Shown piece after piece: positions 48,224 through 57,581 of a stretch of DNA of 64,000 bases. Origin of the DNA: Leptolyngbya ohadii IS1. GTDB taxonomy: Bacteria; Cyanobacteriota; Cyanobacteriia; Elainellales; Elainellaceae. Below the pieces are notes generated by a model. The model saw only the letters and a program-made list of their open reading frames with translations, had not been told where the DNA came from and did no database searches. The DNA lies in contig NZ_NKFP01000006.1 in NCBI RefSeq assembly GCF_002215035.1, forward strand, positions 3,625,080 through 3,689,079, in the 5' to 3' direction. Every line of letters starts with the position of its first letter. Positions within the stretch are counted from its first letter, which is position 1. The translations under genes were made by a program, and so were the position numbers.

Positions 48224-49549
48224 ATGCTTCCTCCTAATCCTCGCGCTCTACCATTACGGTTTCTTTTTGCGACGATCGTGCCTTTTGCTGCTCTGGGTTT
48301 ACTCACCGGCTGTGGTGTTTCCCAACGGGCAGATGCCCAGTCCCAGGCTCCGCAGGGTCGTCCTGCCAATGCTCCCGCCTCGGTAGAAACAGCGGTGGCA
48401 GAAGCGGGTTCCCTGCAAGATGCCATTGCCTACACCGGCACCACCCAACCCGCTAACGAAGTGCCTTTGCGATCGCAGGCAGAAGGGCGATTGCTCGATC
48501 TCGCTGTCAATGTAGGAGATTCGGTCGGACGCGGACAGCCGCTTGGACAGGTAGACGATCGGCTTTTGCTGGCACAGGTGAATCAGGAGCGGGCGAATCT
48601 GGCATCCCTTCAATCGGAAGTGGCGCAGGCGGAGGCAGAAGTCAGCGATGCACGGACACAGGTAGAACAGGCAAGAGTCCAGCTCCAGCAGGCGCAGGCA
48701 GACGCAAATCGGCTAGAATCCCTGGCGCGGGAAGGTGCGATCACCGTTCAGGCAGCAGAACAGGCGCGAACCCAGGCAGCGACAGCCCAGCAGGCATTGC
48801 GATCGGCGCAAGAACAGGTGAGAACTCGGCTACGGGCAGTTCAGGCAGCGCAGGGTAGAGTGGCAGCGCAGCAGGCAACCCTGGCGGAAGTGCAGGAGCG
48901 TAGGTCTTTCTCGGTGCTTACGTCTCCCATTACCGGAACGGTGGTGCGGCGAGCGGTGGAACCGGGGGATGTGGTGCAGCCTGGAAGCGAGGTGGTACGG
49001 CTGGGGGATTTCAGTCAGGTGAAGGTCGTGGTGCAGGTGTCGGAACTGGAGCGGGGACGGATTCGCGTGGGGCAAACTGCCAACGTGCAGCTAGACGCTT
49101 TCCCGGATCAGCAGTTTCAGGGTGAAGTGATTCGCATTTCTCCGGCGGCAGATCCCACGGCGCGGCAAATTCCCGTCGAGATCGTGATTCCCAATCCCAA
49201 TCGGGCGATCGGCAGCGGACTGCTGGCAAGGGTGCAGTTTCCTAATGGGGGCGGCGACCGGGTGATTATTCCTGAAAGTGCCCTGAGCGTGAGCGGAGAA
49301 GGGGCAGAGCAAGCATCCGCCGGATCGCAGGTGACGCTGTTTGTGATCGAAGGCGAAGGACAGGACGTGAAAGTGGTGGCGCGACCCGCCGAAATTGGCA
49401 ATCGGGAAAACGGCAGGGTCGAAGTGCGATCGGGTTTACGTGCGGGAGAAGCCTTTGTGGTGCGGAGCAGCCAGCCCTTGAAGGAAGGACAGCCCGTAAA
49501 GCTCAGTATTTTGTCTGAAACCGAAACGCAAAGAGGACAGGCACAATGA
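48224..49549 (+). CDS. RND efflux periplasmic adaptor, lipoprotein
   Basis: 441 residues. Start ATG 48224 is chosen because it gives a lipoprotein signal: a basic start, a hydrophobic core and lipobox LLTGC with Cys30. Then follow a half-lipoyl segment (VPLRSQAEGRLLDLAVNVGDSVG), a Gln/Ala-rich coiled-coil hairpin (about 110-190), the second lipoyl part (LTSPITGTVVRRAVEPGDVV) and a beta-barrel domain. It anchors to the outer face of the inner membrane and joins the RND pump to an outer-membrane channel. Overlaps the pump gene by 4 bases. Confidence 0.93.
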   Translation: MLPPNPRALPLRFLFATIVPFAALGLLTGCGVSQRADAQSQAPQGRPANAPASVETAVAEAGSLQDAIAYTGTTQPANEVPLRSQAEGRLLDLAVNVGDSVGRGQPLGQVDDRLLLAQVNQERANLASLQSEVAQAEAEVSDARTQVEQARVQLQQAQADANRLESLAREGAITVQAAEQARTQAATAQQALRSAQEQVRTRLRAVQAAQGRVAAQQATLAEVQERRSFSVLTSPITGTVVRRAVEPGDVVQPGSEVVRLGDFSQVKVVVQVSELERGRIRVGQTANVQLDAFPDQQFQGEVIRISPAADPTARQIPVEIVIPNPNRAIGSGLLARVQFPNGGGDRVIIPESALSVSGEGAEQASAGSQVTLFVIEGEGQDVKVVARPAEIGNRENGRVEVRSGLRAGEAFVVRSSQPLKEGQPVKLSILSETETQRGQAQ

Positions 49550-52500
49550 TGCAGGACGGACAATCGCCCAATTCTCAGCCTTCTGCACCCAGAGGGTTTA
49601 GCATTAGCTCTGTTTCGATCCGGCAACACATCGGCACATTGATGCTGACGCTGATGGTGATTGTGCTGGGGGTATTTTTCTTGGTGCGGCTCCCGGTGGA
49701 TCTGCTGCCGTCGATCACCTATCCGCGTGTGTCGGTTCGCGTGCAGGCTCCGGGGATTTCACCCCAGGTGGCAGTGGATGAAATTACCCGTCCGCTGGAA
49801 CAGGCGCTTTCGGCAACGGATGGCGTGGAGCAGATTGTTTCCCAAACGCGGGAGGGACAGGTCAGTGTCGATCTGTACTTCCAACCGGGGGGCAATATCG
49901 ATCAGGCGTTGAACGATGCCACTGCGGCAGTAAACCGGGCAAGGGGCGATCTGCCTGCCACGGTAGAACAGCCGGAGCTATTCAAGTTCGACCCGTCCCA
50001 GCTGCCGATCTACGAATTCGCGTTGACCTCCCAAACCCTGGAAGGTGTCGCTCTGCGCGTCTTCGCCGACGAAGAACTGGCGCGAGAATTAACGGTCGTT
50101 CCGGGCGTTGCCAGCGTGGATGTATCGGGTGGATTGGCGGAAGAAATTCAGGTCAATCTGGATCTGGCTCGCCTTCAATCCCTGGGCGTGGGCTTAAACG
50201 ATGTTCTGACCGCTCTGGGGGATCGCAACGTGGATACCTCCGGCGGACGCATTTCCGGCAGCAGCACAGAATCCTTAACAAGGACAATTGGACGGTTTCG
50301 CACCGCAGATGAGCTTCGCAATTTGTCGTTTGAAGTGAGTCGTCCCGCATCGGCGATCGGTTCACTCAATAATTCACCCAATAATTCACAAAATTTGACC
50401 CAACCCGTCTCCCAGCGGGTCTATCTGCGGGACTTCGCCCAAGTCAACGACGGCACGGAAGATCAGCGGATTTATGTAACGCTCAACGGACAGCCCGCCA
50501 TCAAAGTCAGCATCCAGAAGCAGCCCGACGCGAATACGATTACGGTGGTGGAAGGCATCCAACAAAAGCTCGATGCTCTGCGATCGTCCGGAACAATTCC
50601 GCAGGACTTACAGATTACAACGACGCTGGACGAGTCTCGCTTTATCCGCAATTCCATTTCTAACGTTACCTCCTCTGGTTTAGTTGGGGCAGGCTTGGCG
50701 GCGGTCGCTGTGCTGCTGTTCCTGGGTTCGCTGCGGCAAACGCTGATTATTGTGCTGGCGATTCCCCTGGCGACGCTGGTGGCAATTTTGCTGATGGGGT
50801 TGTTTGGTCTATCGCTCAACGTCTTCAGCCTGGGTGGACTGGCGTTAGGCGTGGGGATTGTGGTGGATAACTCGATCGTGATGCTGGAAAGCATTGTGAA
50901 GGGGGTCAGCACTACAGGCGGCAAGCATTCTGAGAATAATTACGAGAACGGCTCCGGGAACGGTTCTGAGCACGGTCACGCTGATATCGACGGCGATCGC
51001 ATCGCGTTAGGGCAATCGTTTAGCGGGCAAACCGATCGCTCCCATCCATCCCGCGCCCAAATTATTGAAGAAGCGGAGCGCAACAGTCAGCAGTTGGAAT
51101 CGGCGTTGCTGGCTTCTACGACCACAAACCTGGTTTCCGTCGTCCCGTTTTTGCTGATTGGCGGCTTTATCTCCCTGCTGTTCAACGAGCTGATTCTCAC
51201 AGTGACGTTTTCGGTGGCGGCTTCGCTGATTGTGGCGTTAACGGTCGTGCCGATGCTCACCTCGCGTCTGCTGGCAGTGCGGTGGTCAAGTCGCGTTGCG
51301 GATTTCTGGCTGCTGAAAACCTTCCGGCGGCGCGTTGATGATGGCACAGTCCTTTACGGTCGCTTTTTGGGGCGGGTGCTTCTACATCGAATCATTGCGA
51401 TCGTCGCAGTCGTCCTAATCCTCGGTGGCGGCAGTCTGCTGATGGCAAACCGGATTCCCCAGGAAATTCTGCCGCGCATCAATACGGGACAGGCAAGACT
51501 CTTCGCCCAGTTTCCGCCCGGAACCCCGCTGGAAGATAACCGCAAGGTGATGACGGCTGTTAATGAGCTGATGCAAAACCAGCCCGAAACGGAATATGTG
51601 TTCACAACCGCAGGCGGCTTCCTCTTCGGCAGTAATACGAGCGAAAACCCTCTGCGCGGCTCCAGCAGCATTACGCTTAAACCGGGAACCAATATTCAGG
51701 ATTTTGTCGATCGCATGAACGGCGAACTTCGCAAGCTTAATCTTGTGGGAACGCGGCTGCGGCTCAGTCCCGATTCGGTGCGCGGCTTGGTGCTGAATAA
51801 CTCTCCGGTGCGGGGCGGCGATATCGACCTGGCATTGCAGGGAGACAATGAGCAAACCCTGCGACAGGCGGGTGCCCAGATCCTCGCAGCACTGGATCAG
51901 CAAGCAAACCTGGCAACCTATCGCCCCGATGCCGATCCGCCCCAACCCGAAGTACAAATTCGTCCCGACTGGACAAGGGCTGAAGCTCTGGGACTTTCGG
52001 CACGGGAGATCGGGGAAACGGTACAAACGGCGATCGAAGGCAGTATCCCAACCCAGCTTCAGCGGGGCGAGCGATTGGTAGACGTGCGGGTACAGTTGCC
52101 CTCCGATGCAATACAGCGAATTGAAGCGATCCGGGGAATTCCTCTGTTTACGCCCAACAATCAGCTCGTCCGGCTGGAGGAAGTGGCGACGATCGAAGAG
52201 GGACAGGCTCCGGGACAGATTCAGCGAATTAATCAGCGGCAGGTGTTTCTGATTGCGGGCAACCTGGCGGAGGGAGCCAGTCTGGGGGAGGCGATCGAGG
52301 AAAAGAATGCGATTGTCAGTCAGCTTCAGCTTCCAGAAGGCGTGACGTTCCTGCCCAGTGCCAGCGCTGAGACAGCCAGGCAAATCAGCAGTGCGGTGGT
52401 TCTTCTGGGAGGACTGGCGGCGTTCCTCGTGTTCACTGTGATGGCGGTGCAGTACAACTCCCTGATCGATCCGCTGGTGATCATGCTGACTGTTCCCCTG

Positions 52501-52950
52501 GCACTCTCTGGCGGTATTCTCGGCTTGTTCCTGACGAATACAGCGATCGGCGCAACGGTGATTGTGGGAGCCGTCCTGCTGGTGGGCATCGTGGTGAACA
52601 ACGCGATCATTATGGTGGAACTGGCAAACCAGATTCGCGCCGAGACGGGAGCCGATCCCTATACTGCGATCTTGCGGGCTGCCCCGGAACGACTTCAGCC
52701 AATTCTCATGACCACCATTACCACGGTCGTCGGGATGTTTCCCCTGGCGCTGGGCATCGGCGAAGGCTCGGAATTTTTGCAGCCCCTCGGCGTCGTCGTG
52801 TTTGCCGGACTTTCGGTGGCGACTTTGCTGACGCTGGTAATTATTCCTTGCTTCTACACGATGTTCCACGATATTCGCTGGCGGATCTGGCGGAAGCGGC
52901 GATCGATCCAGGCACTTCAGGGCGTTTCGGAACCCGTCTCTCAGCGCTAG
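49546..52950 (+). CDS. RND efflux transporter permease (AcrB/HAE family)
   Basis: 1134 residues, the full RND fold: membrane helix 1 (IGTLMLTLMVIVLGVFFLV), two large periplasmic loops (about 50-350 and 600-880), and six-helix bundles. Helix 4 carries GLALGVGIVVDNSIVMLE with an Asp in the proton-relay position. After it comes an unusual insertion of about 50 residues (about 455-505) rich in Gly, Asn, Ser and His, before QLESALLASTTTNLVSVVPFLL. The pump exports drugs or lipophilic compounds using the proton gradient. No outer-membrane channel gene is nearby. Shares the CTAG at its stop with the convergent lipid kinase gene. Confidence 0.95.
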   Translation: MMQDGQSPNSQPSAPRGFSISSVSIRQHIGTLMLTLMVIVLGVFFLVRLPVDLLPSITYPRVSVRVQAPGISPQVAVDEITRPLEQALSATDGVEQIVSQTREGQVSVDLYFQPGGNIDQALNDATAAVNRARGDLPATVEQPELFKFDPSQLPIYEFALTSQTLEGVALRVFADEELARELTVVPGVASVDVSGGLAEEIQVNLDLARLQSLGVGLNDVLTALGDRNVDTSGGRISGSSTESLTRTIGRFRTADELRNLSFEVSRPASAIGSLNNSPNNSQNLTQPVSQRVYLRDFAQVNDGTEDQRIYVTLNGQPAIKVSIQKQPDANTITVVEGIQQKLDALRSSGTIPQDLQITTTLDESRFIRNSISNVTSSGLVGAGLAAVAVLLFLGSLRQTLIIVLAIPLATLVAILLMGLFGLSLNVFSLGGLALGVGIVVDNSIVMLESIVKGVSTTGGKHSENNYENGSGNGSEHGHADIDGDRIALGQSFSGQTDRSHPSRAQIIEEAERNSQQLESALLASTTTNLVSVVPFLLIGGFISLLFNELILTVTFSVAASLIVALTVVPMLTSRLLAVRWSSRVADFWLLKTFRRRVDDGTVLYGRFLGRVLLHRIIAIVAVVLILGGGSLLMANRIPQEILPRINTGQARLFAQFPPGTPLEDNRKVMTAVNELMQNQPETEYVFTTAGGFLFGSNTSENPLRGSSSITLKPGTNIQDFVDRMNGELRKLNLVGTRLRLSPDSVRGLVLNNSPVRGGDIDLALQGDNEQTLRQAGAQILAALDQQANLATYRPDADPPQPEVQIRPDWTRAEALGLSAREIGETVQTAIEGSIPTQLQRGERLVDVRVQLPSDAIQRIEAIRGIPLFTPNNQLVRLEEVATIEEGQAPGQIQRINQRQVFLIAGNLAEGASLGEAIEEKNAIVSQLQLPEGVTFLPSASAETARQISSAVVLLGGLAAFLVFTVMAVQYNSLIDPLVIMLTVPLALSGGILGLFLTNTAIGATVIVGAVLLVGIVVNNAIIMVELANQIRAETGADPYTAILRAAPERLQPILMTTITTVVGMFPLALGIGEGSEFLQPLGVVVFAGLSVATLLTLVIIPCFYTMFHDIRWRIWRKRRSIQALQGVSEPVSQR

Positions 52951-53819
52951 CTTTCTGGCACAAGCACGCGAATTGCCTGCGGAATGACCTTAAACTCTGC
53001 CGGAGTTTGAGTCGTGATCTCGCCATCGGTATCGATCGCTGTGACTTTGCGCGTGTAGATCGTAAATTCCTGGCTGTGCAGAATTCGGATACCCCGTCCT
53101 GCTGCATAGCGCCCGCGAGTGAGTGCTCGCAACACCCACACGATTTGCCACCAGTGCTGAATTTCCAGACTGCACAGGTCGAGGCGCTGGTCGTCGATCG
53201 CTGCGTCGGCTGCTACGGTTAAACCGCTTCCGTAATAGCGCCCGTTACAAACTGTGATCTGGTAAGTCTTGACGTGAATCACCTCACCGTTACAGTGAAT
53301 TTCTGCCCGCAAGCGGCGCTGCTTAAAAACGAGCTTCAGAGCCGTCATAGCATAGGCGATCACGCCCCATTTGCGTTTCAGGTGTTTTTCGACCTGCTGG
53401 TTGATATTGGCACTTAGCCCAATGCCTGCCACATTAAAGAAATAGTGTCCGTTTACCCATCCCAGATCGATCGCCTGAATTTTTCCTTGAGCGATCGTCC
53501 GGCAAGCCTCATCCAGATCGGTCGAAATTCCGAGCGTTCGCGCCAAATTATTGGCGGTGCCTAGCGGCAGGACTCCCACCGGAAGCTGAGTTTCCAGCAG
53601 TCCCGCGATCGCCGCATTCACACTGCCGTCCCCGCCGCCCACAATCACACAGTCCACCTGATGCTGATATTCCCGGATGACTTCTGGAAAGCGATCGGGC
53701 GTCGCTTCGACTGGGATGAGATCGAGATTTTGTGCTTCGAGCGACTGCCTCACCTGTTCGCTAAATGCCGTCCCACGGCGGGAGTGGGGATTGATTAGCA
53801 GCAGTGTCCGTTTTACCAC
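52947..53819 (-). CDS. Diacylglycerol kinase family lipid kinase (YegS/BmrU-like)
   Basis: 290-residue kinase. LLLINPHSRRG opens the fold, VIVGGGDGSVNAAIAGLL is the nucleotide-binding GGDG loop, and LPLGTANNLARTLGI is the second family motif. The C-terminal beta-sandwich contains YQITVCNGRYYGSGLTVAADAAIDD. It phosphorylates diacylglycerol or a related lipid at the membrane. I start at GTG 53817-53819 (VVKRTLLL), which has AAGGA 5 bases upstream; an in-frame ATG at 53882 would add 21 unlikely residues. Alone on its strand, convergent with the RND pump gene. Confidence 0.92.
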   Translation of the reverse strand: MVKRTLLLINPHSRRGTAFSEQVRQSLEAQNLDLIPVEATPDRFPEVIREYQHQVDCVIVGGGDGSVNAAIAGLLETQLPVGVLPLGTANNLARTLGISTDLDEACRTIAQGKIQAIDLGWVNGHYFFNVAGIGLSANINQQVEKHLKRKWGVIAYAMTALKLVFKQRRLRAEIHCNGEVIHVKTYQITVCNGRYYGSGLTVAADAAIDDQRLDLCSLEIQHWWQIVWVLRALTRGRYAAGRGIRILHSQEFTIYTRKVTAIDTDGEITTQTPAEFKVIPQAIRVLVPES

Positions 53820-54310
53820 GCTCGTCCTTTGCCTCGCTGAACGACTCCAAATTCCCCTCACGCTTCGGGAGCAACAACCCAATACTGAACAAATACTGGA
53901 GGATTAGAAATCCAGATGGAAGATCAGGGATTGCAAAACCGCTCCCTCCCCTGAGAATTTTGTGTCTATAACAGTAGAGTAGCCAACTTTTAAAGCTGAG
54001 GATATTTAACCTTAAAGTGATGTTCTACCCGCTGTCCTCATGTTCCGGCTGATAATCCCCTCATTCTTAAAATGTATCGCTGCCGAATCTTAATTTTTGC
54101 TACCGTTTAGTCGTCTTGCGTAAGAATTTTTAACACAAACGCTCATCAAATCAGTTTACTGTAACAATCTAGGTGCGACTTTCGATATAGTTCTCAAGAC
54201 GAGTTCTCAGGACACTGTTTTAGGTGGCGTTACCCCATTCAGTAGCCCGTTAGGTAGCCCACTTCATCCATATCAAACCTTAGTTGAGACGTTAAGTAGG
54301 TAACTTTAGC
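53820..54310 (+). promoter_or_regulatory. Haem oxygenase upstream region
   Basis: 491 bases between the divergent lipid kinase and haem oxygenase genes. A GTAGCCCgttagGTAGCCC direct repeat lies near 54242-54260, about 50 bases before the haem oxygenase start. I see no NtcA-type GTA-N8-TAC box and no riboswitch. Otherwise unassigned. Confidence 0.4.
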
Positions 54311-55027
54311 ATGAGCAGTAATCTCGCAACCAAGCTCAGAGAGGGCACGAAAAAAGCCCATACAATGGCGGAAAACGTCGGCTTTGTAAAGTGTTTTCTG
54401 AAGGGCGTTGTGGAACCCACTTCTTACCGCAAGCTCGCTGCCAACTTCTACTTCGTCTATTCGGCGATGGAAGAAGAAATGGAGCGGCACCGGGAACACC
54501 CGATCGTTTCCAAAATTTACTTTTCTGAGCTGAACCGCAAGGCGAGCCTGGAACAGGATATGCGCTACTACTTCGGCAACAACTGGCGCGAGCAAATCGT
54601 TCTCTCTCCGGCAGGTGAAGCGTATGTGCAGCGGATTCGCGAGATTTCCAATACTGCGCCCGAACTGCTGATTGCCCATTCCTACACCCGCTACCTGGGC
54701 GACCTCTCCGGCGGACAAATCCTCAAGAATATCGCTCAGCGGGCAATGAACCTGGCAGAGGGCGAAGGCACCGCTTTCTATGAGTTCGAGGAAATCACGG
54801 ACGAGAAAGCCTTCAAGAGCCAGTATCGCCAAACGCTGGACGAACTGCCGATCGATGATGCCACTGCCGATCGGATTGTGCAGGAAGCCAACGATGCCTT
54901 TGGTCTGAACATGAAGATGTTCAACGAACTGGAAGGTAATCTGATCAAGGCAATCGGTCAAATGCTGTTCAATTCGCTGACTCGTCGCCGCACGCGGGGC
55001 GCAACCGAACTGGCAACGGCAGATTAA
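54311..55027 (+). CDS. ho1: Haem oxygenase (biliverdin-producing)
   Basis: 238 residues. The proximal haem ligand is His17 (GTKKAHTMAEN); the distal helix carries GDLSGGQ in YTRYLGDLSGGQILKNIAQ. The sequence is typical of the cyanobacterial ferredoxin-dependent HO1 (also called pbsA), which opens haem to biliverdin IX-alpha, the first step of phycobilin synthesis. This makes the chromophore precursor for phycobiliproteins, including the bilin carried by the ApcE encoded 18 kb upstream. Single gene. Confidence 0.97.
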   Translation: MSSNLATKLREGTKKAHTMAENVGFVKCFLKGVVEPTSYRKLAANFYFVYSAMEEEMERHREHPIVSKIYFSELNRKASLEQDMRYYFGNNWREQIVLSPAGEAYVQRIREISNTAPELLIAHSYTRYLGDLSGGQILKNIAQRAMNLAEGEGTAFYEFEEITDEKAFKSQYRQTLDELPIDDATADRIVQEANDAFGLNMKMFNELEGNLIKAIGQMLFNSLTRRRTRGATELATAD

Positions 55028-55070
55028 TCCTTCATTTCATCTTTTGCGTCTACTGACTCTTTGAGTCTTT

Positions 55071-55153
55071 AGGTGTCAGGTTTCAGGTTCATTCACACGA
55101 AATACAGGCTGATGGCTTGCGATCGGGTGAAAAGGACTTGGAAACTGACACCT
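55071..55153. repeat. 83 bp element with inverted ends
   Basis: AGGTGTCAGGTTTC at the left end and GGAAACTGACACCT at the right end are near-perfect inverted repeats, enclosing about 55 bases with no coding capacity. MITE-like in structure; one copy in the window. Confidence 0.6.
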
Positions 55154-55162
55154 TAATTTTTT

Positions 55163-55187
55163 GGGCGGTTCGCGGGTCGCCCCTACA
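55163..55187. repeat. Short palindromic repeat GGGCGGTTCGCGGGTCGCCC
   Basis: GGGCGGTTCGCGGGTCGCCC followed by CTACA is a short interspersed palindrome that I recognise as widespread in cyanobacterial genomes. It directly follows the 83 bp element. Confidence 0.6.
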
Positions 55188-55352
55188 GGATGTTGAACTC
55201 GACTCCAGGAAATGAATTCTGTCTAGCAAACCCCTCGCCAGAATAGGCAAAATCACTTATCATTAAATTACTATCGAATAGCATTCGTTCATCAGCATTC
55301 GTCTATATATCACCTAAGTAAATTCGATAGGGAAAGTTCAGTTCGATCGCTT

Positions 55353-55398
55353 AGTCAAGTTCATTCAGGTCAAATTCATTCAGGTCAACTTTCATTCA
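55353..55398. repeat. Degenerate 15-16 bp tandem repeat, three units
   Basis: AGTCAAGTTCATTCA, GGTCAAATTCATTCA and GGTCAACTTTCATTCA stand head to tail. A further AGCATTCGT direct repeat lies at about 55281-55303. Confidence 0.75.
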
Positions 55399-55759
55399 GC
55401 CGATCGCTGATTGGTTGAATCGAGTTGAACGTCAGCAAATGCTATTGCACTGGAGATTTCGATCGCCAGCACTGTTTCTTGTGGCTCGAAATAATCTAGG
55501 GTCGGAAATTTAGTTAAATCAACAGGTTTTCGGGCGTTGGACGGAAGCCGGAGCTTGTCACTTCTAGATTTTGAATCTAGGGGACGCTTCGCGCTTTAGC
55601 AGTTCGACGATCGAGATATGGTTTTCCTGCGTTGCCGATGCTCAAACTCGGATGGAACGCGATCCACCTGTGGCGGTTGCGCGAAGCGGTCGAGCAGCAT
55701 TGAGTTCATCACAGAATTCATCACAAGTCATTACACGCTGGAAGGAGGGATCATCGGTT

Positions 55760-56098
55760 GTGTTAGAAGCATTCGTCTTTGCCACAATTCTATTTGGCTT
55801 TTTTGGCATCGTTTTTAAGAAAAATCTGGTGATGAAGATCGTCTCGATGGACGTGATGAGTACCGGAGTCATTGCCTACTACGTGCTGATTGCGGCGCGG
55901 CAGGGACTCTTTACTCCGATCGTCTCTCCCGAAATTGAGGCGGGTGCGTTTGCCGATCCGGTTCCCCAGGCGGTCATTTTGACGGCGATCGTGATTGGCT
56001 TTTCGATTCAGGCGCTCATGCTGGTGGGCGTAATGAAACTGTCGCGCGATAACCCCACCCTGGAATGCGACGTGATCGAAAAGAACAATACCCCCTGA
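55760..56098 (+). CDS. mrpC: Mrp-type cation/proton antiporter subunit C
   Basis: 112 residues, three membrane helices, homologous to NuoK/MrpC: VFATILFGFFGIVFKKNLVMKIVSMDVMSTGVIAYYVL, then DPVPQAVILTAIVIGFSIQALMLV. The DPVPQALILTAIVI segment is diagnostic. The start is GTG 55760, with AAGGAGG (55742-55748) about 11 bases upstream; extending further adds 63 low-quality residues. It leads an operon of seven genes. Confidence 0.9.
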   Translation: MLEAFVFATILFGFFGIVFKKNLVMKIVSMDVMSTGVIAYYVLIAARQGLFTPIVSPEIEAGAFADPVPQAVILTAIVIGFSIQALMLVGVMKLSRDNPTLECDVIEKNNTP

Positions 56099-56117
56099 GC
56101 CGGACAAGATAAATACC

Positions 56118-57581
56118 ATGAACGACACGATAAACAACATCATGGGGACGACTACGATCGTCTGGATGTCGCTGCCCTTTTTCCTGGGGTTTGTCATCTT
56201 CCTGATTCCCCGGTTCGATCGCATTCTGGCAATGACGGCGGCGATCGCTTCGGCAGTCTTCGCGTTTCTCGTCCTCTCTAATCCAGATCCGGTCGGTCTG
56301 AAGCTGCTGGATAACTTTGGCGTAACGCTGCTGGTGGATCAGCTTAGCGGCTTCTTTATTCTGACGAATGCGCTGGTGACGGGGGCAGTGCTGCTTTACT
56401 GCTGGCAAACGAGTAAATCTGCCTTCTTTTACGCCCAGGCTGCGATACTGCATGGGAGTTTGAATGCGGCGTTTATCTGCTCCGATTTAATGAGCCTGTA
56501 CGTGGCGATCGAGGTATGCAGTATTGCGGCGTTTTTGCTGATTGCCTATCCGCGTACCGATCGATCGATCTGGGTAGGCTTGCGCTATCTGTTCGTCAGC
56601 AATGTCGCCATGCTGTTTTATCTGGTAGGGGCGGTGCTGGTCTACCAGGCAAACCATTCGTTTAGCTTCGAGGGACTGCGGAATGCGCCGCCGGAGGCTT
56701 TTGCGCTGGTGTTTATGGCACTGCTGGCGAAGGGCGGTATTTTTGTGTCGGGGCTGTGGCTTCCCGTGACCCATGCGGAGGCGGAATCTCCCGTATCGGC
56801 AATGATGTCGGGCATTGTGGTAAAGGCGGGGGTGTTTCCCCTGGTGCGCTGTGCCCTGCTGATGGAGGAAGTGAGTCCGATCGTCCGAATGTTTGGCGTG
56901 GCGACCTCACTGCTGGGTGTGACCTACGCCGTATTTGAGAAAGATACGAAGCGAATGCTGGCGTTTCACACGGTTTCCCAGCTGGGGTTTGTGATGGCGG
57001 CTCCGATCGTGGGCGGCTTCTATGCCCTGAGTCACGGTTTGGTGAAGTCCTGTCTGTTTCTGCTGGCGGGGGCATTACCCACGCGCAACTTTAAGGATTT
57101 GCAGCAAAAAGCGATCGATCGTCCCCTCTGGATTGCCCTGCTGATTGCGAGTCTGTCGATTTCGGGGTTTCCGCTGCTGGCGGGCTATGCGGCAAAAACG
57201 TTAACGATGAAGGAGCTACTGCCCTGGCAGGTGATTCTGATGAATCTGGCATCGATCGGCACCGCAATTTCCTTTGCCAAGTTTATTTTTCTGCCCCATC
57301 AGGAACCGGAAAAACCGGGGGAGGCGCGTCCGGGATTTTGGGCGGCGATCGCGCTTTTGCTGGGTGGACTGGTGGCAGCAAACGGGTTTTACCTGGGGGC
57401 ATATACCCTGTCGGACATCATGAAGGCGATCGTGACGATTGCGGTGGGCTGGGCGGCATACTGGCTGGTGATTCGCAAAGCGTCGATTAAGCTGCCTCGC
57501 GGCATGGAGGTGTTTGAGAACCTGATCGGCGGCATGAGTTTGATGCTAATTCTGCTGTTTTGGATGGTAGTGGGAACATGA
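56118..57581 (+). CDS. mrpD: Mrp-type cation/proton antiporter subunit D
   Basis: 487 residues, about 14 membrane helices, homologous to NuoM/N-type proton channels. The conserved Glu is in LMSLYVAIEVCSIAAFLLI, and the Lys and His positions lie in MALLAKGGIFVSGLWLPVTHAEAE and GIVVKAGVFPLVR. It is the main ion-translocating subunit of the complex. It starts 19 bases after mrpC, and its stop overlaps the mrpE ATG. Only one MrpD-type subunit is encoded here. Confidence 0.93.
   Translation: MNDTINNIMGTTTIVWMSLPFFLGFVIFLIPRFDRILAMTAAIASAVFAFLVLSNPDPVGLKLLDNFGVTLLVDQLSGFFILTNALVTGAVLLYCWQTSKSAFFYAQAAILHGSLNAAFICSDLMSLYVAIEVCSIAAFLLIAYPRTDRSIWVGLRYLFVSNVAMLFYLVGAVLVYQANHSFSFEGLRNAPPEAFALVFMALLAKGGIFVSGLWLPVTHAEAESPVSAMMSGIVVKAGVFPLVRCALLMEEVSPIVRMFGVATSLLGVTYAVFEKDTKRMLAFHTVSQLGFVMAAPIVGGFYALSHGLVKSCLFLLAGALPTRNFKDLQQKAIDRPLWIALLIASLSISGFPLLAGYAAKTLTMKELLPWQVILMNLASIGTAISFAKFIFLPHQEPEKPGEARPGFWAAIALLLGGLVAANGFYLGAYTLSDIMKAIVTIAVGWAAYWLVIRKASIKLPRGMEVFENLIGGMSLMLILLFWMVVGT

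Larger units (their letters stand above)
55028..55759 (+). other. Repeat-rich leader of the mrp operon
   Basis: 732 bases without a confident gene. In order: an 83 bp element with inverted ends (55071-55153), a GGGCGGTTCGCGGGTCGCCC repeat (55163-55187), degenerate tandem repeats (55281-55398), a CTAGATT-TTG-AATCTAG hairpin (55564-55580), and AAGGAGG (55742-55748) that sets the mrpC start. An open frame runs through 55571-55759 in frame with mrpC but has no protein-like pattern. Confidence 0.55.

Noticed and set aside
55535-55610. tRNA-Gln(UUG)-like or, on the minus strand, tRNA-Leu(CAA)-like sequence around the CTAGA/TCTAG arm
   Set aside because: Only the anticodon arm fits. No acceptor stem pairs, and neither the D arm nor a GTTCGAATC-type T arm is in place.
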